Below the pieces are notes generated by a model. The model was not told the origin of the DNA, made no database searches, and saw nothing but the letters and a program-made list of their open reading frames with translations. DNA of 64,000 bases. Source: Sphingomonas sp. OV641. GTDB lineage: Bacteria > Pseudomonadota > Alphaproteobacteria > Sphingomonadales > Sphingomonadaceae. The position numbers were made by a program, and so were the translations under genes. The stretch covers positions 496,001-560,000 of the forward strand of contig NZ_FNZB01000001.1 in NCBI RefSeq assembly GCF_900109205.1, written 5' to 3'. Shown in pieces: positions 40,724 to 54,119 of the stretch (the stretch's first letter is position 1; the number at the start of each line of letters is the position of its first letter).

Positions 40724-42247
40724 TTACAGGCACGCCTCAAGGAAGGCTTGGTCGAAGCCGAACTGCTTGGCCTTGTCAATCGTATAGGGGCGCAGGCCCA
40801 TGGCGCGATATTCGCCGATGATCTTGCCGTCGGCGGTCTCGTCCAGATATTCGAACTTGAAGAGCTCCTGTGTCACGATCACCGGGCCTTCCATGCCGAT
40901 CACCTCGGTGACGTTCGTCACTCGGCGCGAGCCATCGCGCAGGCGCTTCACCTGAATGATCATGTCGACTGAATCGGCGATCTGGCGGCTGATCGCTTCC
41001 TTGGGCACCTTGATGTCCGACATCATCACCATGTTCTCCATACGCGCCAGTGCCTCGCGCGGGGAGTTGGAGTGGAGCGTACACATCGAGCCGTCGTGAC
41101 CGGTGTTCATGGCGGAGAGCATGTCGAAACATTCCGCGCCACGAATTTCGCCCAGAATGATGCGATCCGGGCGCATACGCAGGGCGTTCTTGACGAGATC
41201 GCGGATCGAGATCTCGCCCTGACCCTCGAGGTTGGCGGGGCGTGTTTCGAGCGGGAGCCAGTGCGGCTGCTGGAGGCGGAGTTCGGCCGCGTCCTCGATC
41301 GTCAGCACGCGCTCGCCGGGGTCAATCATCTTCGACAAGGCGTTGAGCATCGTCGTCTTGCCCGAGCCAGTGCCGCCGGAGATCACGATGTTGAAGCGGC
41401 AGGCGCCGGCGATCTTCAGCGCGGTGGCCATCTTGGGCGACATGCTGCCGAAGCCGGCCATCATGTCGAGCGTGATCGGCTTGGCGGAAAACTTACGGAT
41501 CGAGATGGCGGTGCCGCGCAAGCTGAGCGGGGGCACGATCACGTTGACGCGGGAGCCGTCCTTCAGGCGGGCGTCGGCGAGCGGCGTGGTCTGGTCGACG
41601 CGGCGGCCGACCGAGTTGCAGATGCGCTGCGCAATCTGGAACAGATGCTCCTCGTCGCGGAACTGGATCTGCGCGAGCTGGAGCTTGCCCTTCTTTTCGA
41701 TGAACGTCTGGTCGGGCCCGTTGACCATGATGTCCGAGATTTCGGGATCGGCCAGCAGCTCCTCGAGCGGGCCGAGGCCGAGCAGCTCGTCGACCAGCAC
41801 CTTTTCCAGCGCGAACTGCTCGCGGCGGTTGAGGGTGAGCTTCAGCTCGGCGAGCACCTCGCCGATGATCGGGCGGAATTCTTCGGCTAGCTCGTCCTTG
41901 CCGAGCGTGGCGGCGGCCTCCGGATCGACGCGTTCGAGCAGGCGCGGGAGCACCTGCTCCTTGATCTTGTGGATCGAGGATTCGAACCCTTCGACGCGGC
42001 TGTTGCCGGCCTCGCCCGATGCCGCCTGACGATCGGCAAGGCGCTGCATGGCGTCCATCTGCATGCCGGCGACGGAGCCGAAATCGTCGGGAGTCGCGAT
42101 TTCGCCGGGAAGGGGAAGCGAGTCCAGCGACGGGAACTGATCACCACCCGTGTCCGGGCGCGGCGCGCCGCCCTGCATCGGGCGCGCCACGCCGAAGCCC
42201 GGCCGTGAGCCCGCGCCCGTACCACTACGACGACCGAATGCGTTCAT
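40724..42247 (-). CDS. cpaF: CpaF-type Flp/Tad pilus secretion ATPase
   Basis: A 507-residue type II/IV secretion ATPase. The Walker A motif is [16 protein letters not shown]; the Walker-B and Asp-box region is [20 protein letters not shown]; the His box is [15 protein letters not shown]. The N-terminal 110 residues are a Pro/Gly-rich lead and a helix ([18 protein letters not shown]), as in CpaF. The ATG at MNAFGRRS was preferred over one 33 bases upstream. Other Tad genes (cpaA-E, tadB/C) are not adjacent: neighbours are a metal receptor and ada. In Caulobacter cpaF is part of the cpa cluster, so this copy is detached. Confidence 0.93.
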   Translation of the reverse strand: MNAFGRRSGTGAGSRPGFGVARPMQGGAPRPDTGGDQFPSLDSLPLPGEIATPDDFGSVAGMQMDAMQRLADRQAASGEAGNSRVEGFESSIHKIKEQVLPRLLERVDPEAAATLGKDELAEEFRPIIGEVLAELKLTLNRREQFALEKVLVDELLGLGPLEELLADPEISDIMVNGPDQTFIEKKGKLQLAQIQFRDEEHLFQIAQRICNSVGRRVDQTTPLADARLKDGSRVNVIVPPLSLRGTAISIRKFSAKPITLDMMAGFGSMSPKMATALKIAGACRFNIVISGGTGSGKTTMLNALSKMIDPGERVLTIEDAAELRLQQPHWLPLETRPANLEGQGEISIRDLVKNALRMRPDRIILGEIRGAECFDMLSAMNTGHDGSMCTLHSNSPREALARMENMVMMSDIKVPKEAISRQIADSVDMIIQVKRLRDGSRRVTNVTEVIGMEGPVIVTQELFKFEYLDETADGKIIGEYRAMGLRPYTIDKAKQFGFDQAFLEACL

Positions 42248-42406
42248 TTGACCCACAATCCTGCTTATCTCCACCCCCAAACTAAGCGCGAAGGCTTTAG
42301 ATTTACCTAAATTCGCGGTTCGTAACGGGTGTTTCGCCAGCCTCAGGGGCCGGCGGGCTTAACTATCGCCGAGCAAGAAGACGGTGGAGGGCACGGCCGC
42401 GAGGCG

Positions 42407-43444
42407 TCAGCCGGTCTGGTCTCGCTCCCGGTCCAGCAGCATACGCTTTCGTTCGGGGCCATAGGCGTAGCCGCCGGTCGAGCCGTCGCTTTTCGTCACC
42501 CGGTGGCAGGGGATCAGCACGGGAACGTGATTGGCGCCACATGCCGTGCCGGCGGCGCGCACGGCGCCGGGGCGGCCGGCGAGTGCGGCGAGCTGGGCAT
42601 AGGAACGAGTTTCGCCGGGTGGGATGGTGCGCAACGCCTGCCAGATCGCCTCCTGAAAGGCCGTGCCGCGCACGTCGAGCGGCAGGCTGTGGTCCCGGCC
42701 GGGGCTTTCCACGATCGCGACCACTTGTGTTGCCAGCGCTGCGAGCGGCTCGCCGCCGGGCACGATCTCGGCCGCCGGAAAGCGCGCGCGCAGGGCCTGG
42801 TCATCTTCGTCAAAGGCGATGCGGCAGATTCCGCGATCTGTCGCGGCCACCAGCATCGACCCGAGGCTGGTTGGTGCGATGGCCCAGCGGATCGTGACGC
42901 CGGCGCCGCCGCGCGCCCAGGCGCTGGGTGCCATGCCGAGCCGCGGCGCCCCATGCGCGTAGAAGCGGCTGGGGGCAGAATAACCGGCCTCATAGATCGC
43001 CTGGGTAATGGTCGCGCCATCGCTCAGCGCGACTGCCGCGCGCTGCGATTTCAACGCGCGGGCATAGGCCGCCGGAGTGACGCCGGTCGCCCGCTTGAAC
43101 AGGCGGTGGAAGTGATGTGGGGCATAGCCCACGGTTGCCGCGAGCTCTTCAAGGCGCGGCGCGGCTTCGGCGGCCTCCATCAACGCGATCGCGCGTGCCA
43201 CCGCGACCCGATCCCGCCCTTCCTCATCGGGGCGGCAGCGCAGGCAGGCGCGATATCCGGCCGCGCGCGCGGTCGGCGGATCGACGTAGAAAGTGACGTT
43301 CTCGCGGCGCGGATGGCGCGCCGGACAGCTGGGCTTGCAATAGATGCCGGTGGTGCGGACGGCGACCACGAAGCGGCCGTCGGCGCTGCGATCGCGCGCC
43401 GCGAAGGCGTCCCATGCGGACTGGCTGTCGATCGTGTCGCTCAT
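42407..43444 (-). CDS. ada: Bifunctional Ada regulator and O6-methylguanine-DNA methyltransferase
   Basis: A 345-residue full-length Ada. The N-terminal zinc domain has the four Cys (YCKPSCPARHP, RACLRCRPDE), one of which accepts a methyl group from phosphotriesters. An AraC-type HTH follows (VGYAPHHFHRLFKRATGVTP, AIYEAGYSAPSRFY). The C-terminal alkyltransferase has the active Cys in VLIPCHRVTKSDG. Methylated Ada activates its own gene and other repair genes. The ATG is at MSDTIDSQSAWDAF, typical of Ada. It starts 76 bases from the next gene on the same strand. Confidence 0.95.
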   Translation of the reverse strand: MSDTIDSQSAWDAFAARDRSADGRFVVAVRTTGIYCKPSCPARHPRRENVTFYVDPPTARAAGYRACLRCRPDEEGRDRVAVARAIALMEAAEAAPRLEELAATVGYAPHHFHRLFKRATGVTPAAYARALKSQRAAVALSDGATITQAIYEAGYSAPSRFYAHGAPRLGMAPSAWARGGAGVTIRWAIAPTSLGSMLVAATDRGICRIAFDEDDQALRARFPAAEIVPGGEPLAALATQVVAIVESPGRDHSLPLDVRGTAFQEAIWQALRTIPPGETRSYAQLAALAGRPGAVRAAGTACGANHVPVLIPCHRVTKSDGSTGGYAYGPERKRMLLDRERDQTG

Positions 43445-43520
43445 GCCAGCCGATGTAGTCCGTCCGCCCGCCGGGCACATCCCGCGGCTTGCGATCAAAG
43501 CGGGGCAATGTTCGTGGAGG

Positions 43521-44996
43521 CTAAAAGCCGGACTCCTGAATGTTGAAGTGGCGCGTGCCGCCGGCCTTGCGCGCCGCTGCCTGGACATCGGAGCGCGCCC
43601 GCAACTTGCCATAGGCGGCAACGACGGGGTCGCGGGGTAGGGCGTTGGGCGGCGCTTCGAAGGTGCTGAGCTCTTCCAGCGCGCCATGTCGCTGATCGGC
43701 ATTCTCCAGCCGCGCGATCATGTCGGCCGCCGCGCCCTCCAGATCGCCACGGCATAGCAGGAGGCTGGTCAGCGTGCTGGACGAGTCCTTGGTATGGGCC
43801 CGCGCATAAGCGAGATCTTCGTCGGCGGCCGGCTGATTGCCGAGGCGATGGTTGGCGCACCCGCGGACGCCGACCACTTGCATGATGCCGTAAGGGCTTG
43901 CCGCACCGTCACTTGTATCAAGCGATGCAAGCGTCTGGATCGCCCCGGCGGAATCGCCGGTCGTCAGTTGCAGGTTGGCAAGGTTGATCGTCTGGCTGAC
44001 GTTCGGCGCGTCGTCTTCCTTGATCGCACTCGCGGTGCGCAAGGCGGCGAGCGCGGCGGGGACATCGCCGTTGGTGTAGTGCGCACGCGAGATCTGATCC
44101 CACCACCAGATCACGTTATCTTCGCGGTCGCTGAGTGGCGCGTCACTCTTGATCGCCGGCTCGATCGCATGGAGGGCGGCCAGCGCTTCCTTTGGGCGGC
44201 CGAGCAGGCGCAGATCTTGCGCGACGTCGATCACCGGCCGGATCGCATTGGGAAAACGGCCGATCTGGGTGCGCGCCTGTGCAAGGTGCCGCTCCGTCGT
44301 GGCGCGCAGATCGAGTGTTTCGCCAAAGACAGGGCGGAAGCGGGGATCGAGGCTGAGCGAGATGAGCAACGATGGATTGGTGAGGAGACGCGCAATGGCA
44401 TCTGCCTTGTCCTGCTCCCCCGCGTCGGCGAGCAGCAGGGCGTAGCGCATACGAAAGCCCTCGGTGCTGCCGCCGGGCTCTTCGGGCCAGTAGCTGCCAT
44501 CCGCCAGCAGGGCGAGGTAGCGGCGGCGCAATGCCGTTTCGTTGGCGCGGCGCAGTTCCAGGTCGACGTAGTTCAGCCACCCCAAGGAAATCTGGTTGAG
44601 CATCAGCGGCCGCTCCCTGGCGACCGCTTCGAAGGAGGTGACCAGCGCAGGCCAGTTTTTCGCCCGAGACTCTCCGTCGAGCCGCACGCCCCAGACACCG
44701 TTGCCGGTGCCGGCCATCTCCGTCGCCCGCAGCGCGTCCGCATAAGCTGCGTCCTTGTCGCCAGCTTCTGCAAGACAAAGCGCGGAGAATTCCAGCGTCA
44801 CCCGGCGAACGAAGTCATCCTGCTGGTAATCGGGCATCTTCTTCAGGCGTGTCACCGACGCGAGCACCGTCGGGCAATCCTGTTTGTCATAGGCGGCGGT
44901 GGCTTTCTGCAGCTCCGCAGATGCTGCGGATGATGGCTCAGCGGCGGCGCTCGAGGCACCCGCAAGCAATACGGCAGCCGTCAACATCTTCAGCAT
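43521..44996 (-). CDS. Secreted alpha-helical (TPR-like) protein of unknown function
   Basis: A 491-residue protein that I do not recognise as a named family. A signal peptide is clear (MLKMLTAAVLLAGASSAAAE). The rest is rich in Ala and Leu and breaks into helix-turn-helix units with TPR-like spacing (for example PALVTSFEAVARERPLML, AIQTLASLDTSDGAA, DLEGAAADMIARLENA). It may be a periplasmic scaffold. The start at MLKML is preferred over an ATG 30 bases upstream because it gives a compact signal peptide. It is divergent from the enoyl-CoA hydratase gene across 115 bases. Confidence 0.72.
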   Translation of the reverse strand: MLKMLTAAVLLAGASSAAAEPSSAASAELQKATAAYDKQDCPTVLASVTRLKKMPDYQQDDFVRRVTLEFSALCLAEAGDKDAAYADALRATEMAGTGNGVWGVRLDGESRAKNWPALVTSFEAVARERPLMLNQISLGWLNYVDLELRRANETALRRRYLALLADGSYWPEEPGGSTEGFRMRYALLLADAGEQDKADAIARLLTNPSLLISLSLDPRFRPVFGETLDLRATTERHLAQARTQIGRFPNAIRPVIDVAQDLRLLGRPKEALAALHAIEPAIKSDAPLSDREDNVIWWWDQISRAHYTNGDVPAALAALRTASAIKEDDAPNVSQTINLANLQLTTGDSAGAIQTLASLDTSDGAASPYGIMQVVGVRGCANHRLGNQPAADEDLAYARAHTKDSSSTLTSLLLCRGDLEGAAADMIARLENADQRHGALEELSTFEAPPNALPRDPVVAAYGKLRARSDVQAAARKAGGTRHFNIQESGF

Positions 44997-45111
44997 CAGC
45001 AATCCCCCCGACGCCGTCCGTAGCATGATTACGGCAGCGTTCCAGAGATGGAGTGGACGCTTGCTTCACCGGCGCTACGATGCGCGCAAACAAACAAGAG
45101 AAAGGCGAGGG

Positions 45112-45891
45112 ATGACTGATCTGGTGCTGCTCGAGGTGGACGATGGCGTCGCCACGGTAACGCTGAACCGGCCAGAGGCGATGAACGCCCTGTCCACGGC
45201 GCTGCGATCACAGCTTTACCGCGTGATGACCGAGGTGGACGGCGATGAGTCCGTCCGGGCGGTCGTGCTTACCGGCGCGGGCGAGCGGGCGTTCACCGCC
45301 GGGCTTGACCTGAAGGAGCTGGGCTCGCAGGCGGGCGCGCTGGGATCCGCCAATGCGACCGGCGCCAATGAGAATCCGGTGAAGGCGATCGAACTTTGTC
45401 GCAAGCCGGTGATCGGTGCGATCAACGGCGTCGCCATCACCGGCGGCTTCGAGGTCGCGCTTGCCTGCGATATCCTGGTCGCCAGCGAGAACGCCCGGTT
45501 CGCCGATACGCACGCGCGGGTCGGGGTGATGCCGGGCTGGGGGCTCAGCCAGAAGCTGTCACGGCTGATCGGGATCAGTCGCGCAAAGGAGCTGTCGCTC
45601 AGCGGCAATTTCCTTGATGCGGTGACGGCGGAACGCTGGGGGCTGGTCAACCGGGTGGTTCCTGCGGGCGAGCTGCTGGCGACCGCGCGCAAGCTCGCGA
45701 GCGACATCGCTTCTGCCGACGCGGCGTTCATCGCGGCGTACAAGAAACTGATCGATGACGGCTTTGCCCGGCCGTTCGGCGCAGCGATGGAGCTGGAGCA
45801 CGAACGATCGTCGGCTGCCAACCGGGCGGTGACGCCCGAGGCGGTGGAAGCGCGCAGGGCCGCCGTGCAGGCGCGCGGACGTTCACAATGA
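45112..45891 (+). CDS. Enoyl-CoA hydratase/isomerase family protein
   Basis: A 259-residue crotonase-fold protein. The oxyanion-hole segments are AFTAGLDLKELG and NGVAITGGFEVALACDI. The two catalytic Glu of crotonase correspond to positions where this protein has HARVGVMPGWGLSQKLSRLIG, so Glu at one of the positions is not obvious, and isomerase or other crotonase chemistry is possible. The ATG follows AGGCGAGGG at good spacing. The protein is full length. No beta-oxidation gene is adjacent. Confidence 0.88.
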   Translation: MTDLVLLEVDDGVATVTLNRPEAMNALSTALRSQLYRVMTEVDGDESVRAVVLTGAGERAFTAGLDLKELGSQAGALGSANATGANENPVKAIELCRKPVIGAINGVAITGGFEVALACDILVASENARFADTHARVGVMPGWGLSQKLSRLIGISRAKELSLSGNFLDAVTAERWGLVNRVVPAGELLATARKLASDIASADAAFIAAYKKLIDDGFARPFGAAMELEHERSSAANRAVTPEAVEARRAAVQARGRSQ

Positions 45892-45953
45892 TGCTTTGAT
45901 TCGGCCGATCCCGCGCTAGTCTCGCCCCGGGGACATCCGGGGGGAAGAGGATC

Positions 45954-47483
45954 ATGAACTGGCGCGGGCTGCTGGCCCTTCTATGCGGGCTGGCGATGGC
46001 GCCGGCCGCTCAGGCTGAGTGGCTGGAGGCGAAATCCAGGCACTTCACCTTATATTCGGACAGCAGCGAGAAGGCGCTGCGGCGCCAGTCAGAGGCGCTG
46101 GAGCGGCTCGACTGGGGGTTACGCCGGTTCCTGAACGTGCCGGACGAGCCGGACATCGCGTCGCGCAAGGTGACGGTGTTCATGGTCGATGATGGCGATG
46201 TGCGGCGGCTCTGCCGATGCACCAACGCCGCCGGCTTCTATTTCTCTCGCGTCAGCGGTTCGATCGCCTTTGGTGCCAAGGGCGGGTGGACCGAGGGCAA
46301 CGATTGGGGCCGCATCGTCCTGTTCCACGAATACGCCCACCACTTCCTGCTCGGCACCTACAATATCGCCTTTCCCGCCTGGTATTCGGAAGGCTTTGCC
46401 GAATTCGCCTCAACCATGCGGATCACGGAGGAAAGCGCGACCATCGGCCATGCCGCGCAGCACCGCGCCTACGGGCTGCTCTCGGGCGAGCGTCTGACGG
46501 CGCGCCAGATGCTCGATCCGGCCACGCAGCTCGCCGGATCGCAGATGGATGCCTTTTACGGGCGCGGCTGGCTGATGACGCATTATTTCAGCTTCGATCG
46601 GGCGCGGAATACGCAGTTCCTGGCCTATCTGTCTGCGATCAACCGGGGTACGCCGGCGATCACCGCCGCCGAAGAAGCGTTCGGCGATCTGAAGCTGCTG
46701 GATAGGAAACTTTCCTCTTATCTGGGGCAGCGTCGGCTGCTTGGCATGACCATGCCGCTGGCCGGCCAGCCGGTGCCGCCCGTTGCCATCAGGCGGCTGA
46801 CCGACGGAGAGGCCGACATGATCGACCTGCGCATGCAATCGCTGCGTGGAGTCGATAACGACAGCGCTGCCAAACTTTATGCCAAGGCGGCACCCATTGG
46901 GGCGCGTTACCAGAACGATCCCGTGGTGCAGGGCTGGATGGCCGAGATGGCCTATGATGCCGGGCATGATGAGGCGGCGCTTGCGGCGGCCGACAAGGCG
47001 ATCGCGCGCGATCCCGCATCCGTGCAGGCGTTACTCTATCAGGGCTTCGTCAAGCTGCGCCAGGTTCGTCTCGCCAAATCGACCGACGCCAAAGCGTGGG
47101 CAGGCGTGCGTGCCAGCATCGTGAAGGCAAACCGGGTCGACCCCGATGATGCGGAGCCCTTGTGGTGGTTCTGGCAGACCTTCAAACTTCAGGGGATCGC
47201 GCCAACGCCGTCGGCGCTCAAGGGGCTGCACCGCGCACAGGAGCTTGCGCCACAGGACAATGACGTGCGCTTTGCCGCCGCCCTGGCGCGGATCGAGGCG
47301 GGCGAGATCCCGGCCGCGCAGCGCCTGCTGCGGCCGCTTGCCTTCCATCCGCACGCGCCGGCGAACAACGCCGCGAGTCGCGTGCTGGCGGCGCTGGACG
47401 CCGGGAAGAAGGGGACGGAAGCGATCTCCGCCGGGCTTGAGGCGAACGAGGAGGAGGAGCGCGCGACGGCGGCGCAGGACTGA
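45954..47483 (+). CDS. Secreted DUF1570-like gluzincin metalloprotease with TPR region
   Basis: A 509-residue exported protein (signal MNWRGLLALLCGLAMAPAAQA). The zinc site is HEYAHH (HExxH, about residue 128) with a downstream Glu in AWYSEGFAEFAST, the gluzincin pattern; this arrangement occurs in DUF1570-type proteins. The C-terminal half (about 290-480) is TPR-like (EAALAAADKAIARDPASVQAL). The substrate is unknown. It starts 62 bases after the enoyl-CoA hydratase stop with GAAGAGG in front, so it may be cotranscribed with it. Confidence 0.82.
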   Translation: MNWRGLLALLCGLAMAPAAQAEWLEAKSRHFTLYSDSSEKALRRQSEALERLDWGLRRFLNVPDEPDIASRKVTVFMVDDGDVRRLCRCTNAAGFYFSRVSGSIAFGAKGGWTEGNDWGRIVLFHEYAHHFLLGTYNIAFPAWYSEGFAEFASTMRITEESATIGHAAQHRAYGLLSGERLTARQMLDPATQLAGSQMDAFYGRGWLMTHYFSFDRARNTQFLAYLSAINRGTPAITAAEEAFGDLKLLDRKLSSYLGQRRLLGMTMPLAGQPVPPVAIRRLTDGEADMIDLRMQSLRGVDNDSAAKLYAKAAPIGARYQNDPVVQGWMAEMAYDAGHDEAALAAADKAIARDPASVQALLYQGFVKLRQVRLAKSTDAKAWAGVRASIVKANRVDPDDAEPLWWFWQTFKLQGIAPTPSALKGLHRAQELAPQDNDVRFAAALARIEAGEIPAAQRLLRPLAFHPHAPANNAASRVLAALDAGKKGTEAISAGLEANEEEERATAAQD

Positions 47484-47528
47484 TACGGTGTGGCGGAGCC
47501 GGGGCGGGAAGGCAGTGTCGCCGCGCGG

Positions 47529-48206
47529 TCAGCCGCCATTCTCGCGAAACAGCGTCAGCGTGCGGTCTCGTGCCAGCTCGGCGGAAGGCTCGTGATAATC
47601 CTTGCGGCGATCCGAGTTGAAGCCGTGCCCTGCTTCATAAACGTGGATCTCGGCGAGCGGGAAGTCCTTCGCGATCACCGCCTCCACGCCCTCCATCGGA
47701 ATGCCGCGATCGTAGCGCCCGAAATGGGCGATCACCGGCACGCGCGGCGGCGCCTCTTCCGCGAAGGATGGGATCATGCTGCCATAATAGGCCGAGGCCG
47801 CGGCCACCCCGCCCAGCTTCGTCGCAGCCGCCCAGGCGATCGAGCCGCCATAGCAATAGCCGACGACGAACACCGGGCCCTTGCCGCGCAGGGCATCGAT
47901 GCAGGTTTGCGTATCCTTGAGCGACAGATCGAACGGGTGGAGCGTGCGGGCGAGTTCAACCGCGCGGTCGAAATCGGGGCCGGTGTAGCTCGCTTCGAAT
48001 CCGGGATGCTCACGATCGAACAGGGCAGGGGACAGGACTTCATACCCCTCGCTGGCGTAATCGTCGGCCATTTCCCGGATGTGATCGGTGACGCCGAAGA
48101 TCTCCTGCACCAGCACCACGCCGCCGCGGCGCACCCTCTCGGGAGAGGCATGATAAACGGCGATCGTCGCGCCGTCGCTCATCGTCATCCGGACCGTTTC
48201 GCCCAT
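47529..48206 (-). CDS. Dienelactone hydrolase family protein
   Basis: A 225-residue alpha/beta hydrolase of the dienelactone hydrolase family. The nucleophile is Cys in VVGYCYGGSIAW, the Asp is in HFGRYDRGIPME and the His in EAGHGFNSDRRKDY, which is the Cys-Asp-His triad of this family. The N-terminus has VVLVQEIFGVTDHIREMADD. It stands alone, convergent with the metalloprotease gene and divergent from atpH, so aromatic-lactone chemistry cannot be inferred. Many members are general carboxymethylene-butenolidase-like esterases. Confidence 0.92.
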   Translation of the reverse strand: MGETVRMTMSDGATIAVYHASPERVRRGGVVLVQEIFGVTDHIREMADDYASEGYEVLSPALFDREHPGFEASYTGPDFDRAVELARTLHPFDLSLKDTQTCIDALRGKGPVFVVGYCYGGSIAWAAATKLGGVAAASAYYGSMIPSFAEEAPPRVPVIAHFGRYDRGIPMEGVEAVIAKDFPLAEIHVYEAGHGFNSDRRKDYHEPSAELARDRTLTLFRENGG

Positions 48207-48342
48207 TGTGATGTCCTCGTTACAGCTTGTTGCATCAACGCTACCCCTTTGCTACGCGCCGGCCAACCCAAGCGACGGCGCCACTCGCGCGTCGTGTTTT
48301 CGCATGGGGGCTTACTCTTAGTGCGAACGGGGATCGAATCGC

Positions 48343-50447
<2,105 letters not shown>

Positions 50448-50454
50448 CTGAATA

Positions 50455-50602
50455 CTCCCTCTCCCCGCCGGCGGGGAGAGGGTAGGGGAGAGGGGCAGTC
50501 AAGGGCGTCGCGCTCTGGCACTGCCCCTCTCCCCGGCCCTCTCTCCACAAGTGGGGAGAGGGAGAAGAAGGACGGGCTCGCCCTCTCTCGGGGGAGAGGG
50601 AG
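50455..50602. repeat. Palindromic repeat (CTCCCC/GGGGAG hairpins) in the atpA-atpG spacer
   Basis: The sequence begins CTCCCTCTCCCCGCCGGCGG and ends TCGGGGGAGAGGGAG; inside, CTGCCCCTCTCCCC pairs with GGGGAGAGGGGCAG. Several nested hairpins can form. A shorter relative lies at 53669-53790 before atpC. The atpG Shine-Dalgarno (TAGAGGA, 50604-50610) abuts its right end. Confidence 0.88.
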
Positions 50603-50615
50603 TTAGAGGACTAGA

Positions 50616-51497
50616 ATGGCAAGCCTAAAGGCCCTCAAGATCCGCATCGGCTCGGTGAAGTCGACGCAGAAGATCACCAAGGCGATGAAGATGGTCGCCG
50701 CCGCCAAGCTGCGCCGGGCGCAGGAAGCGGCCATGGCCGGCCGCCCCTATGCCGAGCGGCTGGAGGCAGTGATGGCCAGCCTCGCTTCCAAGGTGACCGT
50801 GAGCGAGAACAGCCCGAAGCTGCTTGCCGGCACGGGCAAGGACCAGGTTCACCTGCTGGTGGTCGCCACGTCGGAACGCGGCCTGGCGGGTGCGTTCAAC
50901 ACCAATATCGTTCGCGCCGCGCGCCGGAAGGCCGAGGAGCTGGAGCGTGCGGGCAAGACGGTGCGCTTCTATCTCGCCGGCAAGAAGGGCCGCGTGCTGC
51001 GCCGCTTCTATCCGACCGGGATCGCGGTGGATCACGAGCTTGGCCAGCACAAGGTGCTCGGCTTCGATCAGGCGCGTGAGATCGCCGACGATCTGATCGC
51101 GCGCTACGAGGCGGGCGAGTTCGACGTGGCGCATCTGTTCTTCGCCAAGTTCCAGTCGGCGCTGGTGCAGATCCCGACCGGCCAGCAGATCATCCCGGTG
51201 GCGGTGCCTGCCGGCGAAATCTCGACCGCGAACGACGGCGGCGCAGCGGTGGAATATGAGCCGGACGAGGAAGCGATCCTCGCCGAGCTGCTGCCGCGCA
51301 ACGTCGCGATCCAGATCTTCCGCGCGATGCAGGAGAATGCTGCGTCCGAGCAGGGCAGCCGCATGACCGCGATGGACAATGCGACGCGCAATGCCGGTGA
51401 CATGATCAAGCGGCTCTCGATTCAGTATAACCGCGCCCGTCAGGCGGCGATCACGACCGAGCTGGTCGAGATCATCTCGGGCGCGGAAGCGCTGTGA
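50616..51497 (+). CDS. atpG: F1 ATP synthase gamma subunit
   Basis: A 293-residue central-shaft subunit. The N-terminal coiled coil is typical ([20 protein letters not shown] then [16 protein letters not shown]), the middle has [16 protein letters not shown], and the C-terminal coiled coil contains [20 protein letters not shown] and [20 protein letters not shown]. Full length. The spacer before it holds the repeat described above; its stop overlaps the GTG start of the lipoprotein gene. Confidence 0.97.
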   Translation: MASLKALKIRIGSVKSTQKITKAMKMVAAAKLRRAQEAAMAGRPYAERLEAVMASLASKVTVSENSPKLLAGTGKDQVHLLVVATSERGLAGAFNTNIVRAARRKAEELERAGKTVRFYLAGKKGRVLRRFYPTGIAVDHELGQHKVLGFDQAREIADDLIARYEAGEFDVAHLFFAKFQSALVQIPTGQQIIPVAVPAGEISTANDGGAAVEYEPDEEAILAELLPRNVAIQIFRAMQENAASEQGSRMTAMDNATRNAGDMIKRLSIQYNRARQAAITTELVEIISGAEAL

Positions 51498-52114
51498 TCC
51501 GGACGGGCATCCTGCTGCTGGCGGCGTGTGCCGCGGCGGGGTGCGGCGGTGCGCCCGGCGGGAACGATCAGGCGGCGGAGGCCGGCAATGCGCTGGCTGA
51601 GGCGAACAGCAGTTTTGCGTCCGCCAACCTGGCGGGTGGATCGTGGGACGGTGTGTTCGCCGATCCCCAGGCCTCGATCGACAAGTTCAACCGCCTCGGC
51701 CTGCGCGTTGGGCCCTATGCGCAAAAGGGCGACGTCTGGCGTGCGGATGCGGTGCCGGTCGCGATGACTGATCCTTCGGCGCCGAACACGGTCCAGGCCT
51801 TGTTCACCGCGACAGGCAGCGAGGCGGCGCTCGACCGCGTGACCTTCACGCTGGTGGAGCCGCTTGCCGCGAACGACCAGCAGGCGCGGGACCAGTTCGA
51901 GGCCTGGGTGAAGCAGGCCTTGTCGCAGCTTGGCGTCACGGGCGGGGACACCGCCGTGGCGGCGATCCATGGGCAGAAGCGGCTTGCCGGTTCGCTCAAG
52001 GGTGGTGCTGATTACGCAGTGACACGCGAGACAACGCCGGCAGACCGCCGTGTGGCCGTGACCTTTTCGCGCCCCACGCCTAAATTGAATGGGAACGGCC
52101 CGGCGGCGACTTGA
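51494..52114 (+). CDS. Small lipoprotein-like protein inserted in the ATP synthase operon
   Basis: A 206-residue protein with a lipoprotein-type start ([21 protein letters not shown]; candidate lipidated Cys 12 or 17). The remainder looks like a folded soluble domain, with no known motif I can name ([34 protein letters not shown]). The GTG start overlaps the atpG stop (GTGA), so it is translated with the operon, and it precedes atpD by 75 bases. It is an extra gene in the otherwise standard F1 order. No function is proposed. Confidence 0.8.
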   Translation: MIRTGILLLAACAAAGCGGAPGGNDQAAEAGNALAEANSSFASANLAGGSWDGVFADPQASIDKFNRLGLRVGPYAQKGDVWRADAVPVAMTDPSAPNTVQALFTATGSEAALDRVTFTLVEPLAANDQQARDQFEAWVKQALSQLGVTGGDTAVAAIHGQKRLAGSLKGGADYAVTRETTPADRRVAVTFSRPTPKLNGNGPAAT

Positions 52115-53662
<1,548 letters not shown>

Positions 53663-53668
53663 TTGGTT

Positions 53669-53790
53669 CTCCCTCTCCCCATCTGTGGGGAGAGGGTGGC
53701 CGAGCGCAGCGAGGTCGGGAGAGGGGCAGTGTGCCACGGCTCTTGACTGCCCCCCTCCCCGACCCTCTCCCCGCAAGCGGGGAGAGGGAG
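53669..53790. repeat. Palindromic repeat (CTCCCC/GGGGAG hairpins) in the atpD-atpC spacer
   Basis: It begins CTCCCTCTCCCCATCTGTGG and ends CAAGCGGGGAGAGGGAG; CTGCCCCCCTCCCC in the centre pairs with GGGAGAGGGGCAG. It is the same family as the atpA-atpG element, with divergence in the middle. The end lies 13 bases before the atpC start. Confidence 0.87.
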
Positions 53791-53803
53791 AAGAGAAGAA
53801 GAC

Positions 53804-54055
53804 ATGCTCCATTTCGAACTCGTTACGCCTGAACGCCTCGTCCGCAGCGAGGACGTGTATATGGTCACCGTTCCCGGCACCGAGGGCGACTTCGGCGTGC
53901 TGGAGGGCCATGCGCCATTGATGTCGACCGTCCGCGACGGCGATCTGCTGGTCCACAAGACCCAGGGCGCTGCGCCGGAGACGATCGCGATCCGTGGCGG
54001 ATTTGCGGAAGTGAACGCTAACGGGCTGACGGTGCTGGCGGAACACGCCGGCTGA
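53804..54055 (+). CDS. atpC: F1 ATP synthase epsilon subunit (short form)
   Basis: An 83-residue epsilon subunit: only the N-terminal beta-sandwich is present ([58 protein letters not shown]). The C-terminal two-helix domain that inhibits ATP hydrolysis in E. coli and Bacillus is absent. Short epsilon subunits occur in other alphaproteobacteria, where the zeta subunit can do the inhibiting, so this is not evidence of truncation. Last gene of the operon, followed by a terminator. Confidence 0.95.
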   Translation: MLHFELVTPERLVRSEDVYMVTVPGTEGDFGVLEGHAPLMSTVRDGDLLVHKTQGAAPETIAIRGGFAEVNANGLTVLAEHAG

Positions 54056-54080
54056 CTTCGCGTCGCCGTTGGTAGTGAGG

Positions 54081-54119
54081 AAGCGCGGTCGCCGAGGGGC
54101 GGGCGCGCTTTTTCTTTTG
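54081..54119 (+). terminator. Rho-independent terminator of the ATP synthase operon
   Basis: AAGCGCGGTCGCC pairs with GGGCGGGCGCGCTT across a GAG loop, with one internal mismatch, and TTTTTCTTTT follows. It lies 25 bases after the atpC stop. Confidence 0.88.

Noticed and set aside
53804..54055. atpC as a truncated gene
   Set aside because: Short epsilon subunits lacking the C-terminal helices are known in alphaproteobacteria, and a terminator follows directly.
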